From assembly GCA_050181835.1 (NCBI GenBank), contig JBFXCU010000003.1, positions 62,001-126,000 on the forward strand: a DNA stretch of 64,000 nt. The letters run 5' to 3'. The stretch's first letter is position 1. Each line of letters starts with the position of its first letter. Source of the stretch: CAILZL01 sp050181835 (GTDB lineage Bacteria > Pseudomonadota > Gammaproteobacteria > Steroidobacterales > Steroidobacteraceae). Position numbers and translations under genes: made by a program. Below are positions 7,144 through 15,509 of the stretch, one piece after another. A model generated the notes under the pieces. The model ran no database searches, was not told where the DNA came from, and saw only the letters and a program-made list of their open reading frames with translations.

Positions 7144-8637
7144 CTAGCCGCGCTTCATTCCGTCGTAAAATTCGCCATTGGTCTTGGTGTCTTTCATTTT
7201 GTCGAGCAGGAATTCAATCGCAGCCAACTCATCCATGGGATGCAGTAGCTTGCGTAGAATCCAGATTTTGGCCAGCTCATCCTGCGCAGTAATCAATTCC
7301 TCGCGGCGCGTGCCGGAACGGTTGATATTGACGGCCGGGAAAGTGCGCTTCTCGGCGACGCGTCGATCCAAGTGGATTTCGGAGTTACCAGTGCCTTTGA
7401 ACTCCTCATAGATCACGTCATCCATGCGCGAGCCGGTGTCGATCAACGCAGTGGCAAGAATAGTTAGCGAACCGCCTTCTTCCACATTCCGCGCGGCACC
7501 AAAGAAACGTTTAGGACGCTGCAATGCATTAGCATCCACACCACCAGTGAGTACCTTGCCGGAGCTGGGCACCACGGTGTTGTACGCACGCGCCAGACGG
7601 GTAATTGAGTCGAGCAGAATCACCACATCACGCTTGTGTTCGACTAGGCGCTTGGCCTTCTCGATCACCATCTCGGCAACTTGTACGTGACGACTGGCAG
7701 GCTCATCAAAAGTTGAGGCCACCACTTCACCGCGAACTGTGCGAGTCATTTCGGTTACTTCTTCCGGGCGCTCATCAATGAGCAGCACGATCAAATACAC
7801 CTCGGGATAATTAGCTGCAATGGAACTGGCAATGTTCTGCAACAGCATGGTCTTGCCGGCCTTGGGCGGCGAGATAATCAAACCACGTTGTCCTTTACCC
7901 AGCGGTGCAACCAAATCGACTACGCGTGCCGTGAGATCTTCAGTAGAACCGGTGCCACGCTCCAGCTTCAAGCGCTTGGTGGGGTGCAGCGGTGTAAGAT
8001 TTTCAAACAGCACTTTGTGACGCGCGCTTTCCGGCGAGTCAAAATTAATTTCGCCCACTTTCAGCAACGCAAAATAGCGTTCACCATCACGTGGCGGGCG
8101 AATCAGTCCAGAAATTGAGTCGCCAGTACGCAAATTAAAGCGACGTACCTGCGACGGGCTGATGTAAATGTCATCCGGGCCAGCCATGTACGAACTATCA
8201 GCTGAGCGCAGAAATCCGAAGCCATCCTGCAGGATTTCCAGCACGCCTTCACCATAAATGGTTTCGCCACTACGAACATGAGCTTTGAGAATTTCAAAGA
8301 TAATGTCCTGCTTGCGCGAGCGGGCCATATTCTCCACGCCCAGACGCTGTGCCATCTCCACCAACTCACCGATGGGCTTGAGCTTGAGAGTAGTGAGATT
8401 CATTGAAAGGCGCGAAGCGGCCAATTCCTCGGCAGAGACAATACTTACTTCATCATTGTCGAGGAAATCATCCTGCGGCAAACCTTCGGTATTGCTGCTG
8501 CGATGGCGCGGGCGATTACCACGCCCTTCACCGCGAGGTGGGCGATTGCGGTTATTGTTACCACCGCCACCATTGTTATTGCCGCCGCCACCTTGCTGGC
8601 GGTTACCACGTGCCTGATTACCTAGATAGCCCCTCAC
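7144..8637 (-). CDS. rho: Transcription termination factor Rho with N-terminal extension
   Basis: An RNA-dependent hexameric ATPase that ends transcripts. From residue 79 (MNLTTLKLKPIGELVEMAQ) it follows E. coli Rho closely: RKQDIIFEILKAH, the RNA-binding cold-shock-like domain (GFGFLRSADSSYMAGPDDIY), Walker A around residue 257 (PPKAGKTMLL), Walker B (VVILLDSITR), Q-loop VLTGGVDANALQRPKRFFG. Before this lie 78 residues rich in Gly, Asn, Arg and Gln. The GTG start at 8637 overlaps the trxA stop in GTGA, and the ATG at 8403 has no clear ribosome-binding site, so the long form is preferred. The extension is probably disordered and RNA-binding. Confidence 0.96.
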   Translation of the reverse strand: MRGYLGNQARGNRQQGGGGNNNGGGGNNNRNRPPRGEGRGNRPRHRSSNTEGLPQDDFLDNDEVSIVSAEELAASRLSMNLTTLKLKPIGELVEMAQRLGVENMARSRKQDIIFEILKAHVRSGETIYGEGVLEILQDGFGFLRSADSSYMAGPDDIYISPSQVRRFNLRTGDSISGLIRPPRDGERYFALLKVGEINFDSPESARHKVLFENLTPLHPTKRLKLERGTGSTEDLTARVVDLVAPLGKGQRGLIISPPKAGKTMLLQNIASSIAANYPEVYLIVLLIDERPEEVTEMTRTVRGEVVASTFDEPASRHVQVAEMVIEKAKRLVEHKRDVVILLDSITRLARAYNTVVPSSGKVLTGGVDANALQRPKRFFGAARNVEEGGSLTILATALIDTGSRMDDVIYEEFKGTGNSEIHLDRRVAEKRTFPAVNINRSGTRREELITAQDELAKIWILRKLLHPMDELAAIEFLLDKMKDTKTNGEFYDGMKRG

Positions 8638-8963
8638 AGCTTGCCTTCCAGAAAAGCGGCCAGATCCGCCTTGCGTAAGGCGCCGACCTTCTGCCCTTCA
8701 ACCTGCCCATTCTTGAACAGAATCAAGGTCGGGATACCGCGCACATTGAAGCGCTGCGGAGTACGGGGATTTTCGTCAATATTGACCTTGGCAATGGTTA
8801 CCTTGCCTTTATAGTCGGTGGCAACCTCATCAAGCATGGGCGCAATCATCTTGCAGGGACCGCACCATTCCGCCCAAAAATCCAGGAGAACTGGCAGGTC
8901 AGATTGCAACACATCGGAATCAAAGCTGGCGTCCGTAACATGGACGATAAGATCACTACTCAC
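8634..8963 (-). CDS. trxA: Thioredoxin 1
   Basis: A 109-residue cytoplasmic disulfide reductase. The active site WCGPCKM places Cys34 and Cys37; cis-proline follows in RGIPTLILFKNG, and the family FWAEWCGPC context is intact. The start is GTG at 8963 with AGAGG upstream, giving SSDLIVHVTD as usual. Its stop overlaps the rho start (GTGA), so the two genes are probably translationally coupled, the arrangement found in many gammaproteobacteria with rhlB divergent. Confidence 0.97.
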   Translation of the reverse strand: MSSDLIVHVTDASFDSDVLQSDLPVLLDFWAEWCGPCKMIAPMLDEVATDYKGKVTIAKVNIDENPRTPQRFNVRGIPTLILFKNGQVEGQKVGALRKADLAAFLEGKL

Positions 8964-9422
8964 CGGGATTACCTCTAGTGAAGGGGGATAAACATTGGAA
9001 TTTGTACATTTAGATGGGGTTGTGTCTTGGCAATATCAAGAATTGAACGGTGCGCACTGTGATAAACAAGCGCGCAATGCCCAGAAAGGGTGACGGTGGG
9101 GTAACGCCTCAGGCACAATTGTCGCTCGGGCGCTTCCAGAAATGCGCGATACTCTTGCTCGATGTTGGGAACGCAGCCCGTTAAGGGTTTATATGGTGCA
9201 GAGTTAGCTATGAGTTAAATGATTATCGGAAGTGCGGATTGATGCTGTCTTGAGAATCCAAGTGGTTATCCGCGTCGTTGGATGGTATTAAAGCTGTCGT
9301 TTTTACATTTTGCAAGCCCGTCATGCCGATCTGACCATAAATTCACAAATTCATTTACCCGAAACCCGATGGCAAATGCCATCGTTTAATTAACTTGATC
9401 ACGAACAAACACAAGAAGCTCA
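8964..9422. other. Divergent promoter region trxA / rhlB
   Basis: 459 bases between trxA (minus) and rhlB (plus), with no supported ORF. It should hold both promoters. A perfect 8-base inverted repeat CGATGGCA-AA-TGCCATCG at 9367-9384 sits 38 bases before the rhlB start and could be an operator or a leader hairpin. No sigma-70 box is convincing enough to place. Confidence 0.5.
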
Positions 9423-11042
9423 ATGGCTGAATCTCACCTGACTGAACTGTCCTTTACCGGACTACACCTGCCCGAATCCCTGCAAAAAGGCTTGGCTGAT
9501 GCCGGTTTTGAGCGCTGCACACCGATCCAGGCACAAACCCTACCGAATGCCTTAGCAGGACTAGACGTCGCTGGACAGGCGCAAACGGGCACTGGCAAAA
9601 CCATCGCGTTTTTGGTGGCCATGTATGCACGGCTTCTACGCGAAACTGTACCTGCGGAACGCAAGACCAACGCGCCACGCGCCGTCATTCTGGCCCCGAC
9701 TCGCGAACTGGCCGTGCAAATTCACAATGACGCCGAGCCGCTTGGCCAACACACCGGCCTGCGCCTGGGCTTGGCATTTGGCGGCGTTGATTTTGAAAAG
9801 CAGAAACGCCACCTTGAACAGGGCGTGGACATATTGATCGGTACTCCCGGTCGCATCATCGATTTCTATAAACAGAATGTTATCGATCTGAGTTCGGTGC
9901 AGGTGTTGGTACTGGATGAAGCAGATCGCATGTTTGACCTAGGCTTCATCAACGACATTCGCTACATCATGCGCCGCATGCCAGCGCCAGATAAACGCCT
10001 GAATCTGCTGTTTTCTGCCACTTTGTCACAACGCGTGCTGGAATTGGCCTATGAGCATATGAACAGTCCGGAACTAACGCGCATTGAACCTGACAAGATG
10101 ACGGTGGAGCGCATTCGCCAGATCATTTACTACCCATCAAACAATGAGAAGCCACGTTTGTTGGTGGGCATGCTCAAACACATGGATCCAACCCGCAGCA
10201 TGGTGTTCGTCAACACGCGCCGCGCCGCCGAAAATGTCGAAGCCCTGCTGCGCGATAACGGCATCAATGCCGAAGCCATTTCCGGTGATGTGCCGCAACC
10301 CAAGCGGCTGCGCATGCTGCGTGATTTTCACGATGGCACACTGGCAGTCCTGATTGGTACCGACGTAGCATCACGTGGATTGCATATCCCCGATGTCAGC
10401 CACGTCTTTAACTACGACTTGCCGCAAGACCCGGAAGATTATGTGCACCGCATCGGTCGCACCGCACGCGCTGGCGCGGAAGGCGACGCAATCAGCCTTG
10501 GTTGCGAGGAGTACGTGATCACACTACCCGAAATCGAGTCGTACATCGGTCGCAAAATCCCAGTCGGAACCATCACACCAGAAATGCTGGTGGAACTCGC
10601 TCCAGCCTCACCTCGTCGCCGCAAAGAACCTCGACCAGACCGCGGTCGCAGCGGCAGTAGCCAAGGTAGTCGGCGTAGCCGTCCCGGCACAGGCCGCGTC
10701 CAGCAGGACGCTCGGCACAGCCAAGGTCAAGGCAGGTCACACGTCCCTCATCATGGCCACACACAGCGCCAAGATAGCTCACCCCCACAACATGGGCACC
10801 AGAGAGCAGCTGAACAACGTAGCGAGCCACCACAGCCCCCACCAGCCACCAAGCGACCCGAAAGTAGGCACGATGGGCGTCAGGAGGGGCGGCATGGTGG
10901 ACGCAACGACAATCGGCGCAGACAACCACGGCACCACGGGCCTGCACCTGCACCGCGCGCAGTACCACAACAACCCGCACCGCGCGCGGGTGTAGTAACG
11001 CGCATGACGCGCTTCGTCAAAGGTTTGTTCGGACGACGCTGA
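9423..11042 (+). CDS. rhlB: DEAD-box RNA helicase RhlB with long basic tail
   Basis: An ATP-dependent RNA helicase; in E. coli RhlB is the degradosome helicase that feeds RNase E and PNPase. Motifs in order: FERCTPIQAQTLPNAL (Q motif), AQTGTGKT (I), PTRELAVQI (Ia), GTPGRIIDF (Ib), VLDEADRMFD (II), FSATLS (III), GTDVASRGLHI (V), HRIGRTARAG (VI). The helicase core ends near residue 385. The remaining ~150 residues are rich in Arg, His, Gln, Pro and Ser, and end in a short basic amphipathic segment VTRMTRFVKGLFGRR. E. coli RhlB is 421 residues, so the tail is much longer here. Confidence 0.94.
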   Translation: MAESHLTELSFTGLHLPESLQKGLADAGFERCTPIQAQTLPNALAGLDVAGQAQTGTGKTIAFLVAMYARLLRETVPAERKTNAPRAVILAPTRELAVQIHNDAEPLGQHTGLRLGLAFGGVDFEKQKRHLEQGVDILIGTPGRIIDFYKQNVIDLSSVQVLVLDEADRMFDLGFINDIRYIMRRMPAPDKRLNLLFSATLSQRVLELAYEHMNSPELTRIEPDKMTVERIRQIIYYPSNNEKPRLLVGMLKHMDPTRSMVFVNTRRAAENVEALLRDNGINAEAISGDVPQPKRLRMLRDFHDGTLAVLIGTDVASRGLHIPDVSHVFNYDLPQDPEDYVHRIGRTARAGAEGDAISLGCEEYVITLPEIESYIGRKIPVGTITPEMLVELAPASPRRRKEPRPDRGRSGSSQGSRRSRPGTGRVQQDARHSQGQGRSHVPHHGHTQRQDSSPPQHGHQRAAEQRSEPPQPPPATKRPESRHDGRQEGRHGGRNDNRRRQPRHHGPAPAPRAVPQQPAPRAGVVTRMTRFVKGLFGRR

Positions 11043-11109
11043 TAAGCGGCCTCACTCTCCCTTCGACTAACTCAGCCAAGGGAGAAAATGCAGCCACCTT
11101 GTATTTTCC

Positions 11110-12324
11110 TCAGGTCGTTTTCTTGTTGCTGGTTTTGCTGCTGTTACTGGAATCAGGCTTAGGCGCAGTATTTTTAGGCAGAATCACGCCATCACGCATT
11201 GCCTCAAATTCTTCTGCGGTCACTAACAGTTCCTTGCTGCCATTCCATGTCGCGCCGGTTGGCAGGCGATTTTCAACCAATCGCGCCGCCCCAAGATACT
11301 GTGCTTGAGTTTGCCCGACTGATACAGGAGTAGTAACACCGCTTTGCTGCTGCACCAATAATTTGATCCGCTCAACGTCTGCCTGCACACCGGCCTGCTG
11401 TGCCTGCAGCTCCAATTTGCGCAACATTGCCTCACTCAACAATGGCTTGACGGTTGCTGGCTTAGCTTTTTGCAACGCCAGCTCTTCTTCGGAGATCGGC
11501 ATCACCTGCACATACAACTTGCCGTCATGCCACCCTGAGGTAAAGCGTTGGTTGACTACCTGCACCTTGGTGCCAATCGCGATGTCATTGAACAACAAGG
11601 CAATATCTTCTGGATAAAAGCGCATACAGCCGTGACTGGAACGCATACCCACGCCGTAAGGCTTGTTGGTACCGTGTATCAAATAACTCGGCCAACCGAG
11701 ATTCATTGCAAACGCCCCTAGGGGATTATCAGGCCCAGCCTTCACCACACGCGGCAAAGGATCGCCTCGTTCGGCGTGCTCCTTGCGCACTGATGCCGGT
11801 GGCGTCCAAGTCGGATCTTTACGCTTGCTCACCACCTTGGTCACGCCTTCTGGTGTCACCCAGCCCACCTTGCCAATGCCGATGGGATGCGTAACAACAG
11901 TTTGCAACTCGCCCGCCTTGCGCTTGGGAAAATAAAATACACGCAAAGCAGCCAGATTTACTACCAAGCCCTCACGTGGCGCGTCCGGCAGCACAAACTG
12001 CGTCGGCAGAATGATTTCTTTGCCCTCGCCCGGTAACCACGGATCAACGCCGGGATTAGCTCGCACCAGCTCTTCGTAACCCAGATTGAAACGCCGTGCG
12101 ATATCCGACAGCGTGTCGTCCTTGGTAGCGTGAGTAATTTGAATTTCACCAATGACGTTGTCGCCATCGTTGATCTTGAATAAATGGGTGGCTAGCGGCG
12201 CAAGCGGCTCGGGTAGCAACACTGGCTGCGACTCGACAACGGGTAGTGGCGGCGCGGTATGACAGCCCGCGAGAACCAGAAAAAGACTTAATAGCCCAGC
12301 AGCGCAATGTGTGTTTTTAAGCAT
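11110..12324 (-). CDS. L,D-transpeptidase (YkuD) lipoprotein with LysM domain
   Basis: A 404-residue peptidoglycan cross-linking or lipoprotein-attaching enzyme of the ErfK/YbiS/YnhG group. A lipoprotein signal ends in LVLAGC with Cys21. A LysM domain follows at about 65-108 (DDTLSDIARRFNLGYEELVR). The YkuD catalytic domain is at about 118-258, with His217 in IHGTN and the active-site motif SSHGCMRF with His231 and Cys233. The C-terminal ~140 residues carry Gln/Glu/Lys-rich helices that look coiled. It should act in the periplasm. No partner gene is adjacent. Confidence 0.93.
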   Translation of the reverse strand: MLKNTHCAAGLLSLFLVLAGCHTAPPLPVVESQPVLLPEPLAPLATHLFKINDGDNVIGEIQITHATKDDTLSDIARRFNLGYEELVRANPGVDPWLPGEGKEIILPTQFVLPDAPREGLVVNLAALRVFYFPKRKAGELQTVVTHPIGIGKVGWVTPEGVTKVVSKRKDPTWTPPASVRKEHAERGDPLPRVVKAGPDNPLGAFAMNLGWPSYLIHGTNKPYGVGMRSSHGCMRFYPEDIALLFNDIAIGTKVQVVNQRFTSGWHDGKLYVQVMPISEEELALQKAKPATVKPLLSEAMLRKLELQAQQAGVQADVERIKLLVQQQSGVTTPVSVGQTQAQYLGAARLVENRLPTGATWNGSKELLVTAEEFEAMRDGVILPKNTAPKPDSSNSSKTSNKKTT

Positions 12325-12399
12325 GCTGCCAAGTGTGCCAAAACATGACGCAGATCACACCCTGTAATAATGTCGCCTAGCGGCAACAGTCATCACATT

Positions 12400-12906
12400 T
12401 CACAGCAACAATGGTCGATCTGGCTGCTCATTACGATCCGCCAGAGGATAGTGACCGCCTATTAACCGACCAACTGTAGTGATAGCTGCACATAGCCCTA
12501 GCTGATACTGACCAACCGCACAGTCGCGCTGCAACTGCGCACCCACCTCAGCCCACTGCGCGTCACTGACAGCCACTTGTAGAGCACGGTCAACAATCAC
12601 TTCCACTGCTCGATCTGCCAGACACAAATAGATCAACACTCCATTGCGATCCGCCGTGTCCCACACCCCAAGAGCAGCGAACACCTCTACTGCTCTTTGT
12701 CGCACTGTTATGCCACTTAATAGCTGCTGTAACGACAAATCTGCCTCAATCGCCACCCGAATTTCACCACCGTGAGTCTGTTCGTTGTTAAGCACGCTGT
12801 CGGTAATCGACCGTAACGTCGTTTCGGGAAATGCGCGGCGCAAGCGCCACCTAGTCATGGTCAGATGACGCCAACAACGACCCAGCAAGGGCACCGCGTT
12901 ATTCAT
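12400..12906 (-). CDS. TPM-domain protein (DUF477/TLP18.3 type), soluble
   Basis: A 168-residue protein with the TPM fold: HGGEIRVAIEADLSL, AVEVFAALGVWDTADRNGVL, IYLCLADRAVEVIVDRALQ. It lacks a signal peptide but has a short basic N-terminus. It directly follows the membrane TPM gene (stop and start codons adjacent, TGAATG), and in many proteobacteria lemA is followed by two TPM genes. The function of these pairs is not settled; envelope maintenance or stress is suspected. Transcribed with the two genes upstream. Confidence 0.88.
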   Translation of the reverse strand: MNNAVPLLGRCWRHLTMTRWRLRRAFPETTLRSITDSVLNNEQTHGGEIRVAIEADLSLQQLLSGITVRQRAVEVFAALGVWDTADRNGVLIYLCLADRAVEVIVDRALQVAVSDAQWAEVGAQLQRDCAVGQYQLGLCAAITTVGRLIGGHYPLADRNEQPDRPLLL

Positions 12907-13767
12907 TCACCACCGCCCCGAAGCACCGCCACCACCGAAACCGCCACCACCACCCCTGAATCCACCTCCTCCAAAGCCCCCTGAGCCAGAACTCCAGCCG
13001 CCTCGAGAGCCACTGGACCAGCCTCCGCTGCCACCATTAGCGCCGCTTGCCAGGACAAAGAAAAAGGCGAACAACGCCGCCAGCAGCGCGACCAGCATCG
13101 AACTCATAAACAGCCAAGCAATCAGACCCACCGCTCCCGAAGTCACACTCGCCGCCCCCACGCGTCCCAACCATGAACGCGCCATGCTGCCGCCCACCAT
13201 CGCTACAAACAGCAGCAGCGGCCACGGCACATTGCCATTGCCCTCACTGGCTTGATCATTGGGTGCGGGCAGTACTTCGCCATCAATCAATTGCATGATG
13301 CGAGCACTGGCGTCGCTAATACCTTGGTAGTAATTATTCGCTTGAAACTGCGGCACCAGTAGTTGGCGAATGATGCGATTGCTGGTGGCGTCATTGAGCA
13401 CACCTTCCAGGCCGTAACCGACCTCAATCCGCACTGCCCGATCCTGCTTGGCGATTAACAGCAGTACGCCGTCATCAGTTTGTTTACGGCCCAGCTTCCA
13501 AGCATCGACCACGCGAATGGAATACTGTTCGATGGACTCCGGCTGAGTAGTCGGCACCATCAGGATCGCAAACTGGCTCCCTTTGCGGGCACTGAAGGCT
13601 CTCAGCTGCGTGTCCAGTGAGCCTATTTGCTCCGCTGTCAGCGTCTGCGTTAAATCAGTCACTGCGTCACTGAGTGCAGGCACGGGGACTGCTTCCGCCG
13701 CGCGCAACTGGAACGGCAAGCAAAGCAAGCAGTAGAACACCCAACGCCACAACATCATAATACGCAT
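12907..13767 (-). CDS. TPM-domain membrane protein, YgcG-like, Gly-rich tail
   Basis: A 286-residue envelope protein: signal peptide (about 1-23, ending LRAAEA), periplasmic TPM domain (about 30-165; LTAEQIGSLDTQLRAFSARK, DDGVLLLIAKQDRAVRIEVG, YGLEG), two hydrophobic segments (about 182-203 and 213-243), and a glycine/serine/tryptophan-rich tail (GGFGGGGFRGGGGGFGGGG). This is the usual YgcG architecture. It lies 18 bases after the lemA stop, so lemA-TPM-TPM is one operon. Confidence 0.9.
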   Translation of the reverse strand: MRIMMLWRWVFYCLLCLPFQLRAAEAVPVPALSDAVTDLTQTLTAEQIGSLDTQLRAFSARKGSQFAILMVPTTQPESIEQYSIRVVDAWKLGRKQTDDGVLLLIAKQDRAVRIEVGYGLEGVLNDATSNRIIRQLLVPQFQANNYYQGISDASARIMQLIDGEVLPAPNDQASEGNGNVPWPLLLFVAMVGGSMARSWLGRVGAASVTSGAVGLIAWLFMSSMLVALLAALFAFFFVLASGANGGSGGWSSGSRGGWSSGSGGFGGGGFRGGGGGFGGGGASGRW

Positions 13768-13785
13768 CAGCTTGTTGTTAGATGC

Positions 13786-14400
13786 TTATGGCGTGCTCGC
13801 AGTTGAGTTGGCCACACCAAAGTCCACCGTCGGCGGTATCGCAATCGCTGCTTCGTTTTCCACAGTAAAGCTTGGCTTGACTGCATAGCCAAACACCTTG
13901 GCAGTCAGATTGGATGGGAATTGGCGCACTACCAAGTTGTAACTTTTCACTGCATCGATATAGCGATTACGCGCCACAGTGATGCGATTTTCAGTGCCTT
14001 CGAGCTGTGCTTGCAGATCAGTGTAACCGGCAATCGACTTCAACTCAGGGTAACGCTCCACCACCACCATCAGCTTCGATAAAGCTGAACTCAGTTCACC
14101 CTGTGCAGCCTGCCATTTTGCAAACGCAGCCGGATCGTTAATGAGTTCAGGCGTGGCTTGAATAGAGCCCACTTTAGCGCGCGCATTGACCACCGACTCG
14201 AGAATATCTTTCTCAGCCTGCACCGCACCTTTAACCGTGGCGACCAAATTCGGCACCAGATCAGCACGCCGCTGGTACTGATTCAGCACTTCTGCCCAGC
14301 TCGCCGTAACTTGCTCATCGGTTTGTTGAAATTTGTTGTACCCACAGGCGCTCAACAAGCCAAACACTAACGTCAATAACAATCCCCGAATGAAACGCAT
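13786..14400 (-). CDS. lemA: LemA family lipoprotein
   Basis: A 204-residue LemA-family protein. A lipobox LLSACG ends the signal sequence, after which the helical LemA core follows: QTDEQVTASWAEVLNQYQRR, ADLVPNLVATVKG, RYPELKSIAGYTDLQAQLEG, TENRITVARNRYIDAVKSYN. The ATG at 14400 is chosen over the open frame to 14436 because CAGGGG precedes it and the signal peptide begins there (MRFIRGLLLTLVFG). First gene of the lemA-TPM-TPM operon. Likely anchored in the envelope; role unknown. Confidence 0.93.
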   Translation of the reverse strand: MRFIRGLLLTLVFGLLSACGYNKFQQTDEQVTASWAEVLNQYQRRADLVPNLVATVKGAVQAEKDILESVVNARAKVGSIQATPELINDPAAFAKWQAAQGELSSALSKLMVVVERYPELKSIAGYTDLQAQLEGTENRITVARNRYIDAVKSYNLVVRQFPSNLTAKVFGYAVKPSFTVENEAAIAIPPTVDFGVANSTASTP

Positions 14401-14486
14401 GATTTGCCCCTGAAAACAGACACCACGTTTCCACATAATGCAGTGGACTCAAAGAATTGCAAGCGTGGGCCACCAGATTACAACGG

Positions 14487-14513
14487 ACAAAAAATACCCC
14501 GGCAAAGCCGGGG
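14487..14513 (-). terminator. Intrinsic terminator after the 76-residue ORF
   Basis: On the minus strand CCCCGGC-TTT-GCCGGGG (14513-14497) is followed by TATTTTTTGT. It lies about 95 bases downstream of the stop at 14608 and supports transcription of that small gene toward lemA. Confidence 0.88.
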
Positions 14514-14521
14514 CAGAGATC

Positions 14522-14552
14522 AGCGGACTTCTGAAGGGGATCAAAGTCCGCT
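14522..14552. repeat. Perfect 9-base inverted repeat
   Basis: AGCGGACTT (14522-14530) and AAGTCCGCT (14544-14552) form a stem with a 13-base loop. It sits between the small ORF at 14608 and its terminator, so it would be a 3'-UTR hairpin in that transcript. Confidence 0.6.
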
Positions 14553-14607
14553 GGGGGATTCAAACACCTCAACGACCAACCTACACTTATACTTAAGCGC
14601 CCATCAA

Positions 14608-14838
14608 TCAATGCAGCAGCGACCACTGCAAAACCTTGATGTCGTGCACATTACATTCAAAATTACGCGCCAATATCATCGCCGCCTCGCGGAAATCATC
14701 GCGACGCAGCTTGCGATTCACTTCCACCACGCCACGAAACTCGTTCAAATGACTAGTCGCATCTCCTGCCAAATCGTTGGCGAGCGCGCCCGCCGGGCGC
14801 TCCTGCATGAGAAAGTGGGTGTAGTACTTAGTGCTCAT
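14608..14838 (-). CDS. Small conserved-looking hypothetical protein
   Basis: A 76-residue acidic/basic protein, MSTKYYTHFLMQERPAGALA at the start, with a charged central helix (VVEVNRKLRRDDFREAAMIL) and one cysteine. No domain is recognised. It is preferred over the plus-strand frame covering the same bases because a 3' hairpin and a strong minus-strand terminator follow it. It lies between lemA and greB and is divergent from greB. Confidence 0.55.
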   Translation of the reverse strand: MSTKYYTHFLMQERPAGALANDLAGDATSHLNEFRGVVEVNRKLRRDDFREAAMILARNFECNVHDIKVLQWSLLH

Positions 14839-14929
14839 GGGTGCAGCTTAATGATCCGAACCTGAGCAATCCGTGAATGCGTACACACTCTCCGTTGCAT
14901 AAACCATCGAGGTCGTTAGGATTCGGGTT

Positions 14930-15439
14930 ATGTCACGCTATCGCCCGCCGCAACCACGCGGCTCAAAATTCATCACCCAACCCGGCTGGCAAAAGCTAAA
15001 AGATGAGCTCGATCATCTGTGGCGAGTGCTGCGCCCACAAGTCACGCAAGCAGTGTCGGAAGCGGCCGCACAGGGTGATCGATCGGAAAATGCCGAATAT
15101 ATCTACGGCAAGAAACAGTTACGTGAGATCGACAGTCGGGTGCGTTTTTTGCGACAGCGCTTGGAAGACATGGTGGTCGTAAAACAGTGGCCATCTGATA
15201 CATCACACATCTACTTTGGCGCGTGGGTGACACTTGAAGACGAAAACGGCAAGGAGCTGCAGTATCGCATTGTCGGCCCGGACGAATTCGATGCTACACA
15301 AAAACTTATCAGCATGGACTCACCCTTGGCCAGAGCCTTATTCAAAAAGGCAGTAGATGATGAGGTAAGCGTTGAGGTGCCAGGAGGCAGAAAGACGTAT
15401 GTAGTGGTAGCGATCAGCTATCATGATTTTACCAACTAG
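14930..15439 (+). CDS. greB: Transcription elongation factor GreB
   Basis: A 169-residue transcript-cleavage factor that rescues backtracked RNA polymerase. The N-terminal coiled coil (about 15-85) carries the acidic tip in GDRSENAEYIYGKKQLREID, whose Asp and Glu residues coordinate Mg in the secondary channel. The C-terminal FKBP-like domain (about 92-165) reads FGAWVTLEDENGKELQYRIV, GPDEFD, ISMDSPLARALFKK. Length and start (MSRYRPP) match GreB rather than GreA. Convergent with the homospermidine synthase gene. Confidence 0.96.
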   Translation: MSRYRPPQPRGSKFITQPGWQKLKDELDHLWRVLRPQVTQAVSEAAAQGDRSENAEYIYGKKQLREIDSRVRFLRQRLEDMVVVKQWPSDTSHIYFGAWVTLEDENGKELQYRIVGPDEFDATQKLISMDSPLARALFKKAVDDEVSVEVPGGRKTYVVVAISYHDFTN

Positions 15440-15478
15440 TAAGCCTCAAGGCACGGGCCAGCTAAAACGTGAGTCAAG

Positions 15479-15499
15479 GGGCGAGCATGCATCGCCCAC
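15479..15499. repeat. Small hairpin between convergent greB and hss
   Basis: GGGCGA and TCGCCC flank a seven-base spacer just after the two convergent stop codons. Neither strand has a good T tract, so terminator function is uncertain. Confidence 0.3.
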
Positions 15500-15509
15500 C
15501 GCCTCCGTT

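Noticed and set aside
14404..14865. 153-residue plus-strand frame
   Set aside because: Covers lemA leader, a terminator pair and the 76-residue minus-strand ORF; no ribosome-binding site or domain.
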